Assembly: GCA_963669415.2 (NCBI GenBank)
Contig: CAXXPS010000001.1
Coordinates: 992,001-1,056,000 of the forward strand
Direction of reading: 5' to 3'
DNA: 64,000 nt
Origin: JAWKWH01 sp963669415
GTDB taxonomy: Bacteria > Pseudomonadota > Alphaproteobacteria > Rhizobiales > Rhizobiaceae
Position numbers and translations under genes: made by a program. The notes under the pieces are model-generated. The model did no database searches. It was not told where the DNA came from and saw only the letters and a list, made by a program, of their open reading frames with translations. This document shows positions 18,654 to 27,479 of the stretch, piece after piece (the first letter of the stretch is position 1; each line of letters opens with the position of its first letter).

Positions 18654-20015
18654 CTATCCGGCCGCCGCGGTCAGCCCGGTATCGATCGCCTCGACTATTT
18701 TGCCAACGTCATCTGCGGTGATCACCAGCGGTGGTGACAGGATGATGTTCGGACCAGAGACCCGGATCATCACACCCGCAGCATAGGCTCCTTCAAACAC
18801 GTTGCCGATGGTTGCCTTGTCGATTGGTGTTTTTTGAGCGCGGTCGGAAACCAGCTCAATCGCCACCATCAAGCCTTTGCCGCGCACGTCTCCAACCAAT
18901 TCGTGCTTATCCATCAACGCCTGGCAGCCTGCCAGCAGTTCATCACCACGGGCCGACGCGTTCTCAGCAACATTGGCAGCGGTGATCTCCGGAATGCAGG
19001 CAAGTGCCGCTGCAGCGCCGACCGGATGGGCTGAGTATGTGTAACCGTGGCCGATGGCTCCGAATGCGCTTTTGTCACCCTCGAAGGCTTCGGCAACTTT
19101 TTCGGAAATCATCACCGCGCCGAAAGGGAAGTAGCCGTTGGTGATTGCCTTCGCAGTACACATCAAATCCGGCTTGACGCCCCACAGGCGTGAGCCGGTC
19201 CACGCGCCGGTGCGTCCAAATGCAGTGATTACCTCATCGGCGATGAGAAGGATGCCATGTCGGTCGCAGATCTCGCGCACTTTGGGCATGAAACTTTCGT
19301 GCGGCGGTATCACGCCACCGGCACCGAGCACCGGTTCCATGATGAAGGCCGCAATCGAGTCAGCACCCTGGAATGCAATCTCGTCTTCAAGCTCAGATGC
19401 GCAGGCTGCTGCGAGACGTTCCGGATCGGTCTCGTTGAAAGGATTGCGATAGAGATATGGCGAAGAAATATGGAAGCAGCCGGGTAGCATCGGTTCGTAG
19501 TTGCGGCGGAAATTTGCATTTCCGTTTACCGAGGCACCGCCCATATGTGTTCCGTGATAGCCCTTTTTGAGGCTGAGAAATTTCGTCCGGTCGCGGTCGC
19601 CACGTATCTTGTGATACTGGCGGGCCAATCGAAGCGCTGTTTCAACACTATCAGATCCACCGGAGGTGAAGAAGGAGCGCACCATCCCATCTGGAGCGAA
19701 CCAGTCCTTCAGCACATAAGACAATTCGATTGCGGGCCCGGTCGAGGTGCCGCGGAATGCGGAATAATAGGCAAGTTGATCGAGTTGGTCGGCGATCGCC
19801 TTTTTGACCGGATCGCAGGAATAACCCAGATTAACGTTCCATAGGCCGCCGACAGCATCGATCACCTTGTGTCCGTCAATATCGGTGATGGATACACCTT
19901 CGGCCTGTGTGATGACCTTTGGCGGATTGGCCAGCATCTCTGCCGGATGCGCCATCGGATGCCACATGTGTTTGGCGTTGTTTTCTTTCAGAAAATTGTT
20001 GTCATGCAGCATCAT
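18654..20015 (-). CDS. Class III omega-aminotransferase
   Basis: PLP-dependent transaminase of the beta-alanine/putrescine/taurine-pyruvate type, moving an amino group from a terminal amine to a keto acid. Conserved segments: 'MWHPMAHPAEM', 'DAVGGLWNVNLGY', 'SGGSDSVETALRLARQYH', 'IADEVITAFGRTG' and the PLP Lys289 in 'CTAKAITNGYFP'. The open frame reaches 20129, but ATG 20015 (or the adjacent ATG 20012) is preferred because GGAGG lies 5-8 bases upstream and the longer form would run far into the HAD gene. It overlaps the HAD stop by 14 bases. The product aldehyde could go to the divergent aldehyde dehydrogenase. Confidence 0.88.
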   Translation of the reverse strand: MMLHDNNFLKENNAKHMWHPMAHPAEMLANPPKVITQAEGVSITDIDGHKVIDAVGGLWNVNLGYSCDPVKKAIADQLDQLAYYSAFRGTSTGPAIELSYVLKDWFAPDGMVRSFFTSGGSDSVETALRLARQYHKIRGDRDRTKFLSLKKGYHGTHMGGASVNGNANFRRNYEPMLPGCFHISSPYLYRNPFNETDPERLAAACASELEDEIAFQGADSIAAFIMEPVLGAGGVIPPHESFMPKVREICDRHGILLIADEVITAFGRTGAWTGSRLWGVKPDLMCTAKAITNGYFPFGAVMISEKVAEAFEGDKSAFGAIGHGYTYSAHPVGAAAALACIPEITAANVAENASARGDELLAGCQALMDKHELVGDVRGKGLMVAIELVSDRAQKTPIDKATIGNVFEGAYAAGVMIRVSGPNIILSPPLVITADDVGKIVEAIDTGLTAAAG

Positions 20016-20691
20016 TTTTGGCCTCCGTGTCAAAATTGGCAATGCCGAGAGATCTCTCGACTTCTGCATAGCTTGCGGCTGGGTCTCGAACGTCAAAATG
20101 TACGGTCCGCATGCCTGCATCCTGCGCACCCTTGATGTTCTTCATCTGGTCGTCGACGAACACACAGTTTTCACCGGCGGTGCCAAGGCCATCGGTGATA
20201 AACGCATAGGCCCGCTGATCAGGTTTGAGGATTTTGGTGTAGGTCGCGTCCACGATCAGATCGAACTGTTTCAGGAATGGAAGCTTGTCGCGGAAATCTG
20301 CCCCATAGAATAAGTCGAGTTCATTGGACAGGATTGCGAGCTTACAGCCTGCACCACGTGCACGCTCGATGGTCTTCAGCGCCTCGGGTCGAATGACCTT
20401 CATTGGTTCTGCACCCCGGGCGGCAACGACAAATTGCTCCATCTTGGTCCAATTTTTACCGATCAGACGTCCGGTTTGCTCGGTCCGATTGAACCAGTAG
20501 TCACGCTCGGAGATTTCGCCTGCTTGCATGGAACGCCACAATTCATCCTGTTCAGGTGCGAATGGACCACGCCACGCCAGTGTTCCCGCCGCAAGTCCGA
20601 GTGCTGCTTCTGTCAGGCTATGGGTTTCGAACATTGTGCGGGTGATTACGCCGCCAAAATCGAGCACCAGTGCTTTATGGGACGCGTTCAT
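20002..20691 (-). CDS. HAD-superfamily hydrolase
   Basis: A 229-residue HAD phosphatase-like protein. Motif I 'LVLDFGGVIT' (nucleophile Asp in DFGG), motif II 'LAILSNE', motif III Lys in 'ILKPDQRAY' and motif IV 'CVFVDDQMKNI' are all present, with a helical cap between motifs I and II. The first Asp of motif I is followed by Phe-Gly-Gly instead of the usual DxD; this DFGG form is common in epoxide-hydrolase/HAD-IA-like members. It starts with a four-base ATGA overlap with iclR. In this operon it might dephosphorylate an intermediate made by the APH-fold kinase; that is inference. Confidence 0.85.
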   Translation of the reverse strand: MNASHKALVLDFGGVITRTMFETHSLTEAALGLAAGTLAWRGPFAPEQDELWRSMQAGEISERDYWFNRTEQTGRLIGKNWTKMEQFVVAARGAEPMKVIRPEALKTIERARGAGCKLAILSNELDLFYGADFRDKLPFLKQFDLIVDATYTKILKPDQRAYAFITDGLGTAGENCVFVDDQMKNIKGAQDAGMRTVHFDVRDPAASYAEVERSLGIANFDTEAKNDAA

Positions 20692-21509
20692 GCCGCCTGC
20701 TTTCTCGTGGAAGCCAGAAACAGTTCGCTCGGTTTGCCGCCAAGGCCACGGGTAATTTCGTAGGCTGCAGCAACAACTGATTTCGCAATTGACTGTCTCA
20801 ATACTGCGTCCATTCGCGACGTTGGAGCGGCGACGGTGACCGCGCCATTGGCCATTCCATTGGCGTCAAACAGAGGCGCTGCGGTGCTGCAAACGTCGGA
20901 CTCATATCCCTCGTCTGAAAATCCGTAACCGCATTCAATACAGCGATCCAGTCGTGCTCGTATCTTCACCGGATCAAGTTCCGTGGCCGCCGTATAGGAT
21001 TTGAGTTTTCGAGCCAGCAGCTTATCGACGAGCTTTGCATCGGAGTAGGCCATGAACGCTATTCCGGAAGCCGTCGCATGAAATGGCAAGATAAGCCCCG
21101 GCTCGATATGAACACGGTTTCCGCGGTCCGGTTCGGCGCTACCAATGGCAACCAATTGGCGACCCGCAATCAGCGATGCGTGGGCGGTCTCACCGGTCTG
21201 GTCTGCAAGACGACGCAATATTGGTGCGACAACTTCTTCAATCGGGAAACAGGCTTCGCGCAACCGGGCCAGACGTAAAATTCCGGTTCCAAGACGATAG
21301 GCTCTGGTGTCTGGATGCTGTTCCAACAAACCGTGATTTGACAAAACGGTGGCCATTCGATGCGTCGTAGCCTTGTCGATCTTGGCCAGACGCGCCAGCT
21401 CGCTCAATCCGATCTCGGAACGGCGGTCACTGAAAAGTTCGAGCAACTTCAGCGCTTTGTCTACAGTTCGCATGGCTCTTGATAGTGTATCCGTAGGGTC
21501 GAATTTCAT
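20688..21509 (-). CDS. IclR family transcriptional regulator
   Basis: Local regulator, likely controlling both its own leftward operon and the divergent tctCBA operon. The N-terminal winged helix is visible at 'IGLSELARLAKIDKATTHRM', and the C-terminal effector domain includes 'SLIAGRQLVAIGSAE' and 'CGYGFSDEGYESDVCSTAAPL'. Length is 273 residues from ATG 21509. An ATG at 21473 (just before 'RTVDKALKLLELFS') is a reasonable alternative, because the first ATG has no ribosome-binding site and lies against a palindromic operator. The HAD gene follows with a four-base overlap. Confidence 0.88.
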   Translation of the reverse strand: MKFDPTDTLSRAMRTVDKALKLLELFSDRRSEIGLSELARLAKIDKATTHRMATVLSNHGLLEQHPDTRAYRLGTGILRLARLREACFPIEEVVAPILRRLADQTGETAHASLIAGRQLVAIGSAEPDRGNRVHIEPGLILPFHATASGIAFMAYSDAKLVDKLLARKLKSYTAATELDPVKIRARLDRCIECGYGFSDEGYESDVCSTAAPLFDANGMANGAVTVAAPTSRMDAVLRQSIAKSVVAAAYEITRGLGGKPSELFLASTRKQAA

Positions 21510-21520
21510 TCACATGTGAA
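21509..21520. promoter_or_regulatory. Palindromic operator between iclR and tctC
   Basis: TTCACATGTGAA is a perfect 12-base palindrome touching the annotated iclR start codon. A consensus -35 box TTGACA follows at 21526-21531 on the plus strand, aimed at tctC; a matching -10 is weak (TATTTT at 21553-21558 is too far for ideal spacing). A symmetric site placed between divergent promoters suits autoregulation and control of the transporter by the IclR protein. Binding is inference. Confidence 0.5.
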
Positions 21521-21602
21521 ATGTCTTGACAGAAACCAAAAACAAATGCAAGTATTTTAAACCGATGGTGATAATAATAAACCGACTGAGAGGGAGGAAC
21601 CC

Positions 21603-22550
21603 ATGAAGAAGTCGATTGCAATAGCGCTGGCCGCAGGGCTCACGATTGGCGGATTTGCCGCCGTACCGGCACAAGCCGAATATCCGGAGAAACCGGTCCA
21701 GTTTATCGTCCCCTGGCCTCCCGGTGATCTTGAAGACGTTTTGACGCGTATGATCGCTGAAGATTTTCAGGCCGAGTATGGCGTACCAGCTGCAGTGGTG
21801 AACAAGCCTGGCGGCGGTGGCGGACCTTTTCCAGGAGCCGTTGAAACTGCCAATGCACCGGCTGACGGGTATACAATTGGTTCTTTCATCATTGCCGTGC
21901 CGGTCGTAGGGCCGCAGATCGGTATTCCGGAACTCAATCCCAACCCGTTTGATCCGCTCGGCAATTTTTTGACTTATCCATTTGTCATCGCAGCAGGTGA
22001 AAATGCGCCATATGATGATGTGGATGGACTGGCGGCGCACGCCAAGGACAATGACGTCGCACTTGGCCATTTCGGTGCGCCGCTTGTTCCAACACAGGTG
22101 ACGCTGGCGCTCGCAGCATCCAAAGGATTTGAATTTGCTTCCGACGCCGCTTTCGATGCGCTGGATTGCAATACGCTGGCTTCAGGTGACGTCGATGTCA
22201 TCAACACGACGCTTCAACTGATCCTGCCTTGCCTGGACAAGGTCAAGGTGCTTGCATCCATCGGGGGCGAGCGCATCAGCCTGACGCCGGATACGCCGAC
22301 GGTCGCCGAACTCGACCCGGCGCTTGATATTGCCCTGTGGAACGGCCTGTTTGTGCACAAGGACACGCCTGCCGATGTTCGCGAGAAGATCATTGCAGTG
22401 GCCAAAAAGACCGTGCTGTCGGAGCGGGCGCAGAAGCTGGCGTCCGAGACCGGTGCGCTGGTTTACTGGCAAGAGGCCGACGCTGTGAACGCGCAGGTCG
22501 AAAAAGACATCGCGACACTTGCCGCAATCGAAAAGATGCTGGCTGAATAG
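21603..22550 (+). CDS. TTT-family periplasmic solute-binding protein (TctC-like)
   Basis: Captures a carboxylate-type substrate in the periplasm for the tripartite tricarboxylate transporter. The signal peptide is 'IAIALAAGLTIGGFAAVPAQA', cleaved before EYPEKP. 'KPVQFIVPWPPGDLEDVLTR' corresponds to the conserved N-terminal beta strand and helix, and 'VVNKPGGGGGPFPG' to the ligand loop of Bug/TctC proteins. Two Cys residues (in 'ALDCNTL' and 'ILPCLDK') could form a disulfide. Length 315 is typical. AGGGAGGAA lies just upstream of ATG 21603. A GC-rich hairpin follows before tctB. Confidence 0.9.
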   Translation: MKKSIAIALAAGLTIGGFAAVPAQAEYPEKPVQFIVPWPPGDLEDVLTRMIAEDFQAEYGVPAAVVNKPGGGGGPFPGAVETANAPADGYTIGSFIIAVPVVGPQIGIPELNPNPFDPLGNFLTYPFVIAAGENAPYDDVDGLAAHAKDNDVALGHFGAPLVPTQVTLALAASKGFEFASDAAFDALDCNTLASGDVDVINTTLQLILPCLDKVKVLASIGGERISLTPDTPTVAELDPALDIALWNGLFVHKDTPADVREKIIAVAKKTVLSERAQKLASETGALVYWQEADAVNAQVEKDIATLAAIEKMLAE

Positions 22551-22564
22551 CCGCTGAATACCAA

Positions 22565-22594
22565 GCCCGGGCGAGCCGTTTTTACCGCCCGGGC
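22565..22594 (+). terminator. GC-rich hairpin between tctC and tctB
   Basis: GCCCGGGCG (22565-22573) pairs with CGCCCGGGC (22586-22594) around a 12-base loop containing TTTTT. No T-run follows the 3' arm, so it is more likely an mRNA-stabilising or partial-attenuation stem that raises the binding-protein transcript relative to tctBA than a full terminator. Confidence 0.6.
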
Positions 22595-22636
22595 GCTTCA
22601 CTTGACGGAAACTCCGACACAAGGGCGGGCTCTGAA

Positions 22637-23176
22637 ATGTCGCGTATCAAAACGCTGCAGGACCTGTTTAAGCGCTATCGGCGACCCGGTGATTTGGTCT
22701 TTGCAATCTTTTTTCTGGCATTTGCTTTGTTTCTACTGGTCAATCTCGACGGCCAGACCGATTGGGTGAAACGCACAAAGACGGTTGCACAACCAGCATT
22801 CTGGCCGACCGTCGCGGTTTATTTCATGGCAGGTTTTGCCATCCTGCATCTGATCGGCTCGCTCGTATCGCCCCGAATTGAAGGCCGTTGGACCGAGGTC
22901 AAATTTTGGCTGCGTTCGTTTGAGTTCGCCATCTGGTTCATGGTCTACGTGGCGCTTGTGCCGCGGATCGGGTATCTGCCGGCGTCGATCCTCTTCCCGG
23001 CAGCGCTTGCTTTCCGGCTCGGATATCGAACTCCGCGTCACCTGCTAGCCGCATCAGCCGCAGGGGTGGTCATCGTCGTGCTCTTCAAATCACTATTGCA
23101 GGTCAAGGTTCCTGGCGGCGCGATTTATGAATATCTGCCTGATGCGCTTCGCGCGTTCATGTTGACCTACTTTTAG
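22637..23176 (+). CDS. TTT transporter small membrane subunit (TctB-like)
   Basis: A 179-residue integral membrane protein with four predicted transmembrane segments: 'DLVFAIFFLAFALFLLVNL', 'FWPTVAVYFMAGFAILHLIG', 'SFEFAIWFMVYVALVPRIGY' and 'HLLAASAAGVVIVVLFKSLL'. This hydropathy plan and position between tctC and tctA define TctB, although the family is poorly conserved in sequence. It ends 11 bases before tctA. Confidence 0.85.
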   Translation: MSRIKTLQDLFKRYRRPGDLVFAIFFLAFALFLLVNLDGQTDWVKRTKTVAQPAFWPTVAVYFMAGFAILHLIGSLVSPRIEGRWTEVKFWLRSFEFAIWFMVYVALVPRIGYLPASILFPAALAFRLGYRTPRHLLAASAAGVVIVVLFKSLLQVKVPGGAIYEYLPDALRAFMLTYF

Positions 23177-23187
23177 GGGCGACGGTC

Positions 23188-24711
23188 ATGGATGCATTTC
23201 TTTCAGGACTGGAATTATTGGCCCGCTGGGAAGTGCTGGCGGCGTTGGTGATTGGCTCGGTTGGCGGCGTAATTATCGGGGCAATACCCGGCGTTGGTGC
23301 GGCTGTTGCCATTGCCATTTTATTGCCAGCCACCTTCTCTCTCGATCCGCTCGTCGGCCTGACAATACTGCTCGGCATCTATGGTTCATCGATGTATGGC
23401 GGTGCGCTGCCCGCCATTCTCATCAACACTCCGGGTACAGCAGTCAACGCGTTGACGACCTACGATGGCTATCCGTTGACGCAGCGCGGCGAGGCGCGGC
23501 GCGCTTTGACGCTGGCTTACTCGGCATCGTTTTTTGGCGGAGTATTTGCGATAGTCTGTCTGATCCTGCTGTCGCCATTGCTGGCCCTGGTCGCTCCGCA
23601 TTTTGGTAGCCGGGAGATATTTCTCGCCGCTTTGCTGGGCATCATTCTGGTCGTTCTGGCGCATCGCGGGCAGATATTCGCCGCGGGAATGCTCTGCGCG
23701 TTTGGCATATTCATCAACACGGTTGGGCTGGAACCGGTCAAATATACGCGCCGGTTCACCTTCGACCAGACCTGGCTGGCAGGCGGTATTGATCTGATCG
23801 TGGTTGTGCTCGGCCTCTTTGCTATTTCGCAGGCCTTTCTTTTGCTTGTCGACAAAGACAGCACACCGCATCCGCAACCCGTCAAGGGTTCGCTGCTCAG
23901 CGGTATGGGCGAGATTCTCGGCTTCAAGCGCGTCGCCTCTGCCGCCTCCAGCTTTGGTGTCATGATGGGCATGATTCCCGGCGTCGGTGAATTTACCGCA
24001 CAGTTCATGTCTTACACCTACGCTCAGAAGAGTTCGAAAAAGCCGGAGGAATTTGGCAAAGGTTCGCCTGAAGGATTGATCGCTTCCGAAGCGGCAAATA
24101 ATGCCGTGCCCGGTGCGGCGATGATCCCGTTGCTGGCGCTTGGAATTCCCGGAGAGGCGCTGACGGCAATGATGCTGTCGGTATTCTATGTGCACAACGT
24201 CATTCCCGGTCCGCAGCTGTTCCAGAACCAGCTCGACTTTGTCTATGCGCTCTATATCGCGATGCTGCTGCTGAATGTGATCGTGATCGTGTTTCTGCTC
24301 TTCTCGACAAATCTGCTGACCAAGATCATTCAGATCCCGACGCGGTTTCTCGGCATTATCATCCTCACTTTGAGTTTTGTGGGTGTCTATTCGCTCAGGA
24401 ACTCGGCGACCGATTGCGCGATCGCCTCGGTATTCGGTGTGCTTGGTCTGGTGCTCAAACGACTCAATCTGCCGGTCGTGCCGATCATTCTCGGCATGGT
24501 GCTGGGCGGTATCATGGAGGTCAAACTCAGGTCTTCCATGGCGAGGGTAAAATCCCCGCTCGATTTTGTTGACCGGCCAATTTCAGCAATCCTTGCAGCG
24601 CTGATCGTTCTCGTCATCGCCATGCATATCCGCACCCTGATCAAGGAGCACAAGACGCGGCTGGCAGAATCCGATCACGATCATGATGTTCACGACACAC
24701 AATTGCGGTAA
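23188..24711 (+). CDS. TTT transporter large membrane subunit (TctA-like)
   Basis: Cation-coupled permease that translocates the TctC-bound substrate. The 507-residue protein has about 12 membrane segments and the two TctA signatures: 'GAIPGVGAAVAIAILLP' with 'YGSSMYGGALPAILINTPG', and later 'GMIPGVGEFTAQFMSYTYAQK' shortened here to GMIPGVGEFTAQFMSY, followed by 'AANNAVPGAAMIPLLALGIP'. A His-rich tail (DHDHDVHD) closes the protein. It ends five bases before the aldehyde dehydrogenase gene, so the transporter and enzyme are cotranscribed. Confidence 0.93.
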   Translation: MDAFLSGLELLARWEVLAALVIGSVGGVIIGAIPGVGAAVAIAILLPATFSLDPLVGLTILLGIYGSSMYGGALPAILINTPGTAVNALTTYDGYPLTQRGEARRALTLAYSASFFGGVFAIVCLILLSPLLALVAPHFGSREIFLAALLGIILVVLAHRGQIFAAGMLCAFGIFINTVGLEPVKYTRRFTFDQTWLAGGIDLIVVVLGLFAISQAFLLLVDKDSTPHPQPVKGSLLSGMGEILGFKRVASAASSFGVMMGMIPGVGEFTAQFMSYTYAQKSSKKPEEFGKGSPEGLIASEAANNAVPGAAMIPLLALGIPGEALTAMMLSVFYVHNVIPGPQLFQNQLDFVYALYIAMLLLNVIVIVFLLFSTNLLTKIIQIPTRFLGIIILTLSFVGVYSLRNSATDCAIASVFGVLGLVLKRLNLPVVPIILGMVLGGIMEVKLRSSMARVKSPLDFVDRPISAILAALIVLVIAMHIRTLIKEHKTRLAESDHDHDVHDTQLR

Positions 24712-24716
24712 TCCAG

Positions 24717-26204
24717 ATGGTGCAACAAAGCGAAATCGATCTTCTGCGTTCCAGCCCGATAGCGGAACAGAGTTTGCTTATAGGGGGACGGGGTGTTGCT
24801 GCATCTGACGGTCAAACACTTGTTGTCACCTCTCCGATAGACGGCAACGAACTCACCTCAATCGCAGCGGCTGGTCCGCAGGATGTTGATGCAGCAGTAG
24901 AGGCCGCGCGATCAAGCTTCGACAGGGGTGTCTGGTCACGAGCCGCTCCAAGCGAGCGAAAAAAGATTATGCATCGCATCGCCGATCTGATTGAAGCTCA
25001 TGCATTGGAACTGGCAGTGCTCGGTGCGCGTGATAATGGCACCGAGATATCCATGGCATTGAAAGCCGAACCGGGCAGTGCCGCCGGTACATTTCGCTAC
25101 TATGCCGAAGCAATTGACAAGGTGTATGGTGAGATCGCGCCGACCGCGGACAATGTGTTGGGTCTGGTCCATCGCGAACCGGTCGGTGTGGTAGCCGCCA
25201 TTGTTCCGTGGAACTTTCCGTTGATGATCGGCGCCTGGAAGCTAGCGCCAGCTTTGGCGGCGGGAAATTCCATTGTCGTCAAGCCGGCTGAAATCGCTTC
25301 CCTGTCACTTTTGAGGCTGGCTGAAATTTGCCAGGAAGCGGGTCTACCCGATGGCGTTTTGAATGTGGTGACGGGAAAAGGATCCATAGCTGGCGAAGCT
25401 TTGGCGCTGCACATGGATGTTGATGTGATGGCGTTCACCGGATCGGGAGCGACGGGCAGGCGGCTGCTCGAATATTCCGCCCGGTCAAATCTGAAACGTT
25501 GTTATCTGGAGCTCGGTGGAAAATCACCAAACATTGTTTTTGCCGATGCTCCCGATCTTGATCAAGCGGCAAAGACTTCGGCCTTCGGGATATTTCGAAA
25601 TTCCGGTCAGGTTTGCGTGGCTGGGTCGCGGCTGCTTGTAGAGAAATCCATCCATGAAGAGTTCGTCGAGAAGGTGGTTGCTATCGCCTCATCCATGCAG
25701 GTCGGTGATCCGCTAGATCTGTCGACACAGGCGGGAGCGGTGGCGAGCGAGGTTCAGTTAGAGCAGGATCTGCGTCACGTCACGGTAGCCAAGCGGGAAG
25801 GTGCGACACTGCTTTGCGGAGGTGCCCGCATTCTTGAAGAGACTGGTGGAACCTACATGGCGCCAACCGTCTTTGATCAGGTTCGCCCCGATATGACCGT
25901 GGCGCGCGAAGAGGTTTTTGGACCGGTGTTGGCCGTCATGCCTTTCGAAAGCGAAGAGGAGGCTGTGCACCTTGCCAACGATACTGACTTTGGATTGGCC
26001 TCGGCGGTTTGGACATCGAACCTGTCACGCGCGCACCGGATGATCCGGGCGATCAAGGCAGGGGTCGTTCACGTCAACACCTATGGCGGTGCCGATGCGA
26101 CCGTGCCGCTTGGCGGTCACAAGCAATCCGGCAACGGGCACGATAAATCACTGCATGCGCTGGACAAATTCACCGACCTCAAAACAGCCTGGATACAACT
26201 TTAA
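24717..26204 (+). CDS. NAD(P)-dependent aldehyde dehydrogenase
   Basis: Oxidises an aldehyde to the acid; probably handles the product of one of the aminotransferases in the divergent operon. The 495-residue protein carries the catalytic Cys300 in 'NSGQVCVAGSR', the general base Glu265 in 'LELGGKSPNI', the Asn of 'VPWNFPLM', and 'EEVFGPVLAVMPF'. It resembles the betaine-aldehyde/gamma-aminobutyraldehyde dehydrogenase group, but substrate cannot be fixed from sequence. It starts five bases after tctA. Confidence 0.9.
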   Translation: MVQQSEIDLLRSSPIAEQSLLIGGRGVAASDGQTLVVTSPIDGNELTSIAAAGPQDVDAAVEAARSSFDRGVWSRAAPSERKKIMHRIADLIEAHALELAVLGARDNGTEISMALKAEPGSAAGTFRYYAEAIDKVYGEIAPTADNVLGLVHREPVGVVAAIVPWNFPLMIGAWKLAPALAAGNSIVVKPAEIASLSLLRLAEICQEAGLPDGVLNVVTGKGSIAGEALALHMDVDVMAFTGSGATGRRLLEYSARSNLKRCYLELGGKSPNIVFADAPDLDQAAKTSAFGIFRNSGQVCVAGSRLLVEKSIHEEFVEKVVAIASSMQVGDPLDLSTQAGAVASEVQLEQDLRHVTVAKREGATLLCGGARILEETGGTYMAPTVFDQVRPDMTVAREEVFGPVLAVMPFESEEEAVHLANDTDFGLASAVWTSNLSRAHRMIRAIKAGVVHVNTYGGADATVPLGGHKQSGNGHDKSLHALDKFTDLKTAWIQL

Positions 26205-26238
26205 GCGTTTCTCACTCTGATTCCGCGGATCTTTATAA

Positions 26239-27474
26239 ATGCCTGAAAATAAAACGATACTTGTTATCGGAACCTACGATACAAAGTCGGACGAACTTGA
26301 GTATCTTGTGTCTTGCATCAAGGCGCAGGGCGGTGATGTTTTGACGATGGATGTCAGCGTTCTCGGCGATCCGCGCGATCCAACTGACATCTCCAAACAC
26401 CAGGTTGCCGAGGCTGCGGGATCGTCAATTCAGGCAGCGATTGACTCTGGCGAAGAAAACGCAGCGATGCAGATCATGGCCGCCGGCTCGTCGAAGCTTT
26501 GCACGGAACTGGACGCTTCCGGAAAGATCAACGGCATGATCGCGCTCGGCGGCACGATGGGTACCGACCTGGCACTCGACTGCGCACGCGCACTTCCGAT
26601 GGGCGTGCCGAAATACATCGTATCGACTGTTTCGTTTTCACCAATCATTCCAGTTGACCGGCTGGCCGCTGATGTGCAAATGATTCTTTGGGCAGGCGGT
26701 CTCTACGGTTTGAATTCAGTTTGCAAATCTTCGCTGAGCCAGGCTGCCGGTGCAGTGTTGGGAGCGGCGCGTGTGGTTGAGCAGCCAGCCGGTGATCGGC
26801 CATTGGTCGGCATGACAAGCCTCGGCAGCTCGTGCCTGACCTACATGAAAACGCTGAAACCGGAATTGGAAAAACGCGGTTTTGAGCTGGCGATATTTCA
26901 TTCAACCGGCATGGGTGGGCGAGCGTTTGAGAGCCTTGCCGGCCAAGGCGCATTTTGTTGCGTGATGGATTTCTGCATGCAGGAGTTCACCAATGGTGTG
27001 CACGGCTCGGTCGTCAACAGTGGAAACGACCGGCTGACCAATGCGGGCCGGGTTGGCATTCCGCAGATCATCGCACCGGGTGCCAGCGATCTTGTCGATC
27101 TGCCCGAATGGGGTGGCGTGCCGGACAAATGGAAGGATCGACCCTACCACGCCCACAACCGCCTGATCGGCTCAGTGGCGATTTCGCCGGAAGAGCGCAG
27201 AGTTACCGCGCGCGCAATGGGCAAGGCGCTGGCCTCAGCAAATGGACCGGTTCATGTCATCTTGCCAAATGGCGGGATTGAGGAATGGGACAAACCGGGA
27301 GAGCCGGCTCACGATCCCGACGGACTGTCGGCCTTTGTCGATGAAATGCGCAATTCGATCGTACCGCCGGCGCAATTGAGTGAAATCGACGCGCACATCA
27401 ACGATCAGGCGTTTGCTGACACAGCTCTGGAAATTCTGGACGCCTGGATTGCGGACGGCACGATTAAGACCTGA
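26239..27474 (+). CDS. Tm-1-like (UPF0261) ATP-binding protein
   Basis: A 411-residue protein of the Tm-1/UPF0261 family. N-terminal 'ILVIGTYDTKSDELEYL' and 'ALGGTMGTDLALDCARALP' are family signatures, as are 'GMTSLGSSCLTYMKTLKPEL' and 'VNSGNDRLTNAGRVGIPQII'. The plant member Tm-1 is an inhibitor of viral replication that binds ATP; bacterial members lie in carboxylate or sugar-acid catabolic operons with unknown reaction. It is the fifth and last gene of the tctCBA operon and ends six bases from the convergent GMC gene. Confidence 0.88.
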   Translation: MPENKTILVIGTYDTKSDELEYLVSCIKAQGGDVLTMDVSVLGDPRDPTDISKHQVAEAAGSSIQAAIDSGEENAAMQIMAAGSSKLCTELDASGKINGMIALGGTMGTDLALDCARALPMGVPKYIVSTVSFSPIIPVDRLAADVQMILWAGGLYGLNSVCKSSLSQAAGAVLGAARVVEQPAGDRPLVGMTSLGSSCLTYMKTLKPELEKRGFELAIFHSTGMGGRAFESLAGQGAFCCVMDFCMQEFTNGVHGSVVNSGNDRLTNAGRVGIPQIIAPGASDLVDLPEWGGVPDKWKDRPYHAHNRLIGSVAISPEERRVTARAMGKALASANGPVHVILPNGGIEEWDKPGEPAHDPDGLSAFVDEMRNSIVPPAQLSEIDAHINDQAFADTALEILDAWIADGTIKT

Positions 27475-27479
27475 TCGGC

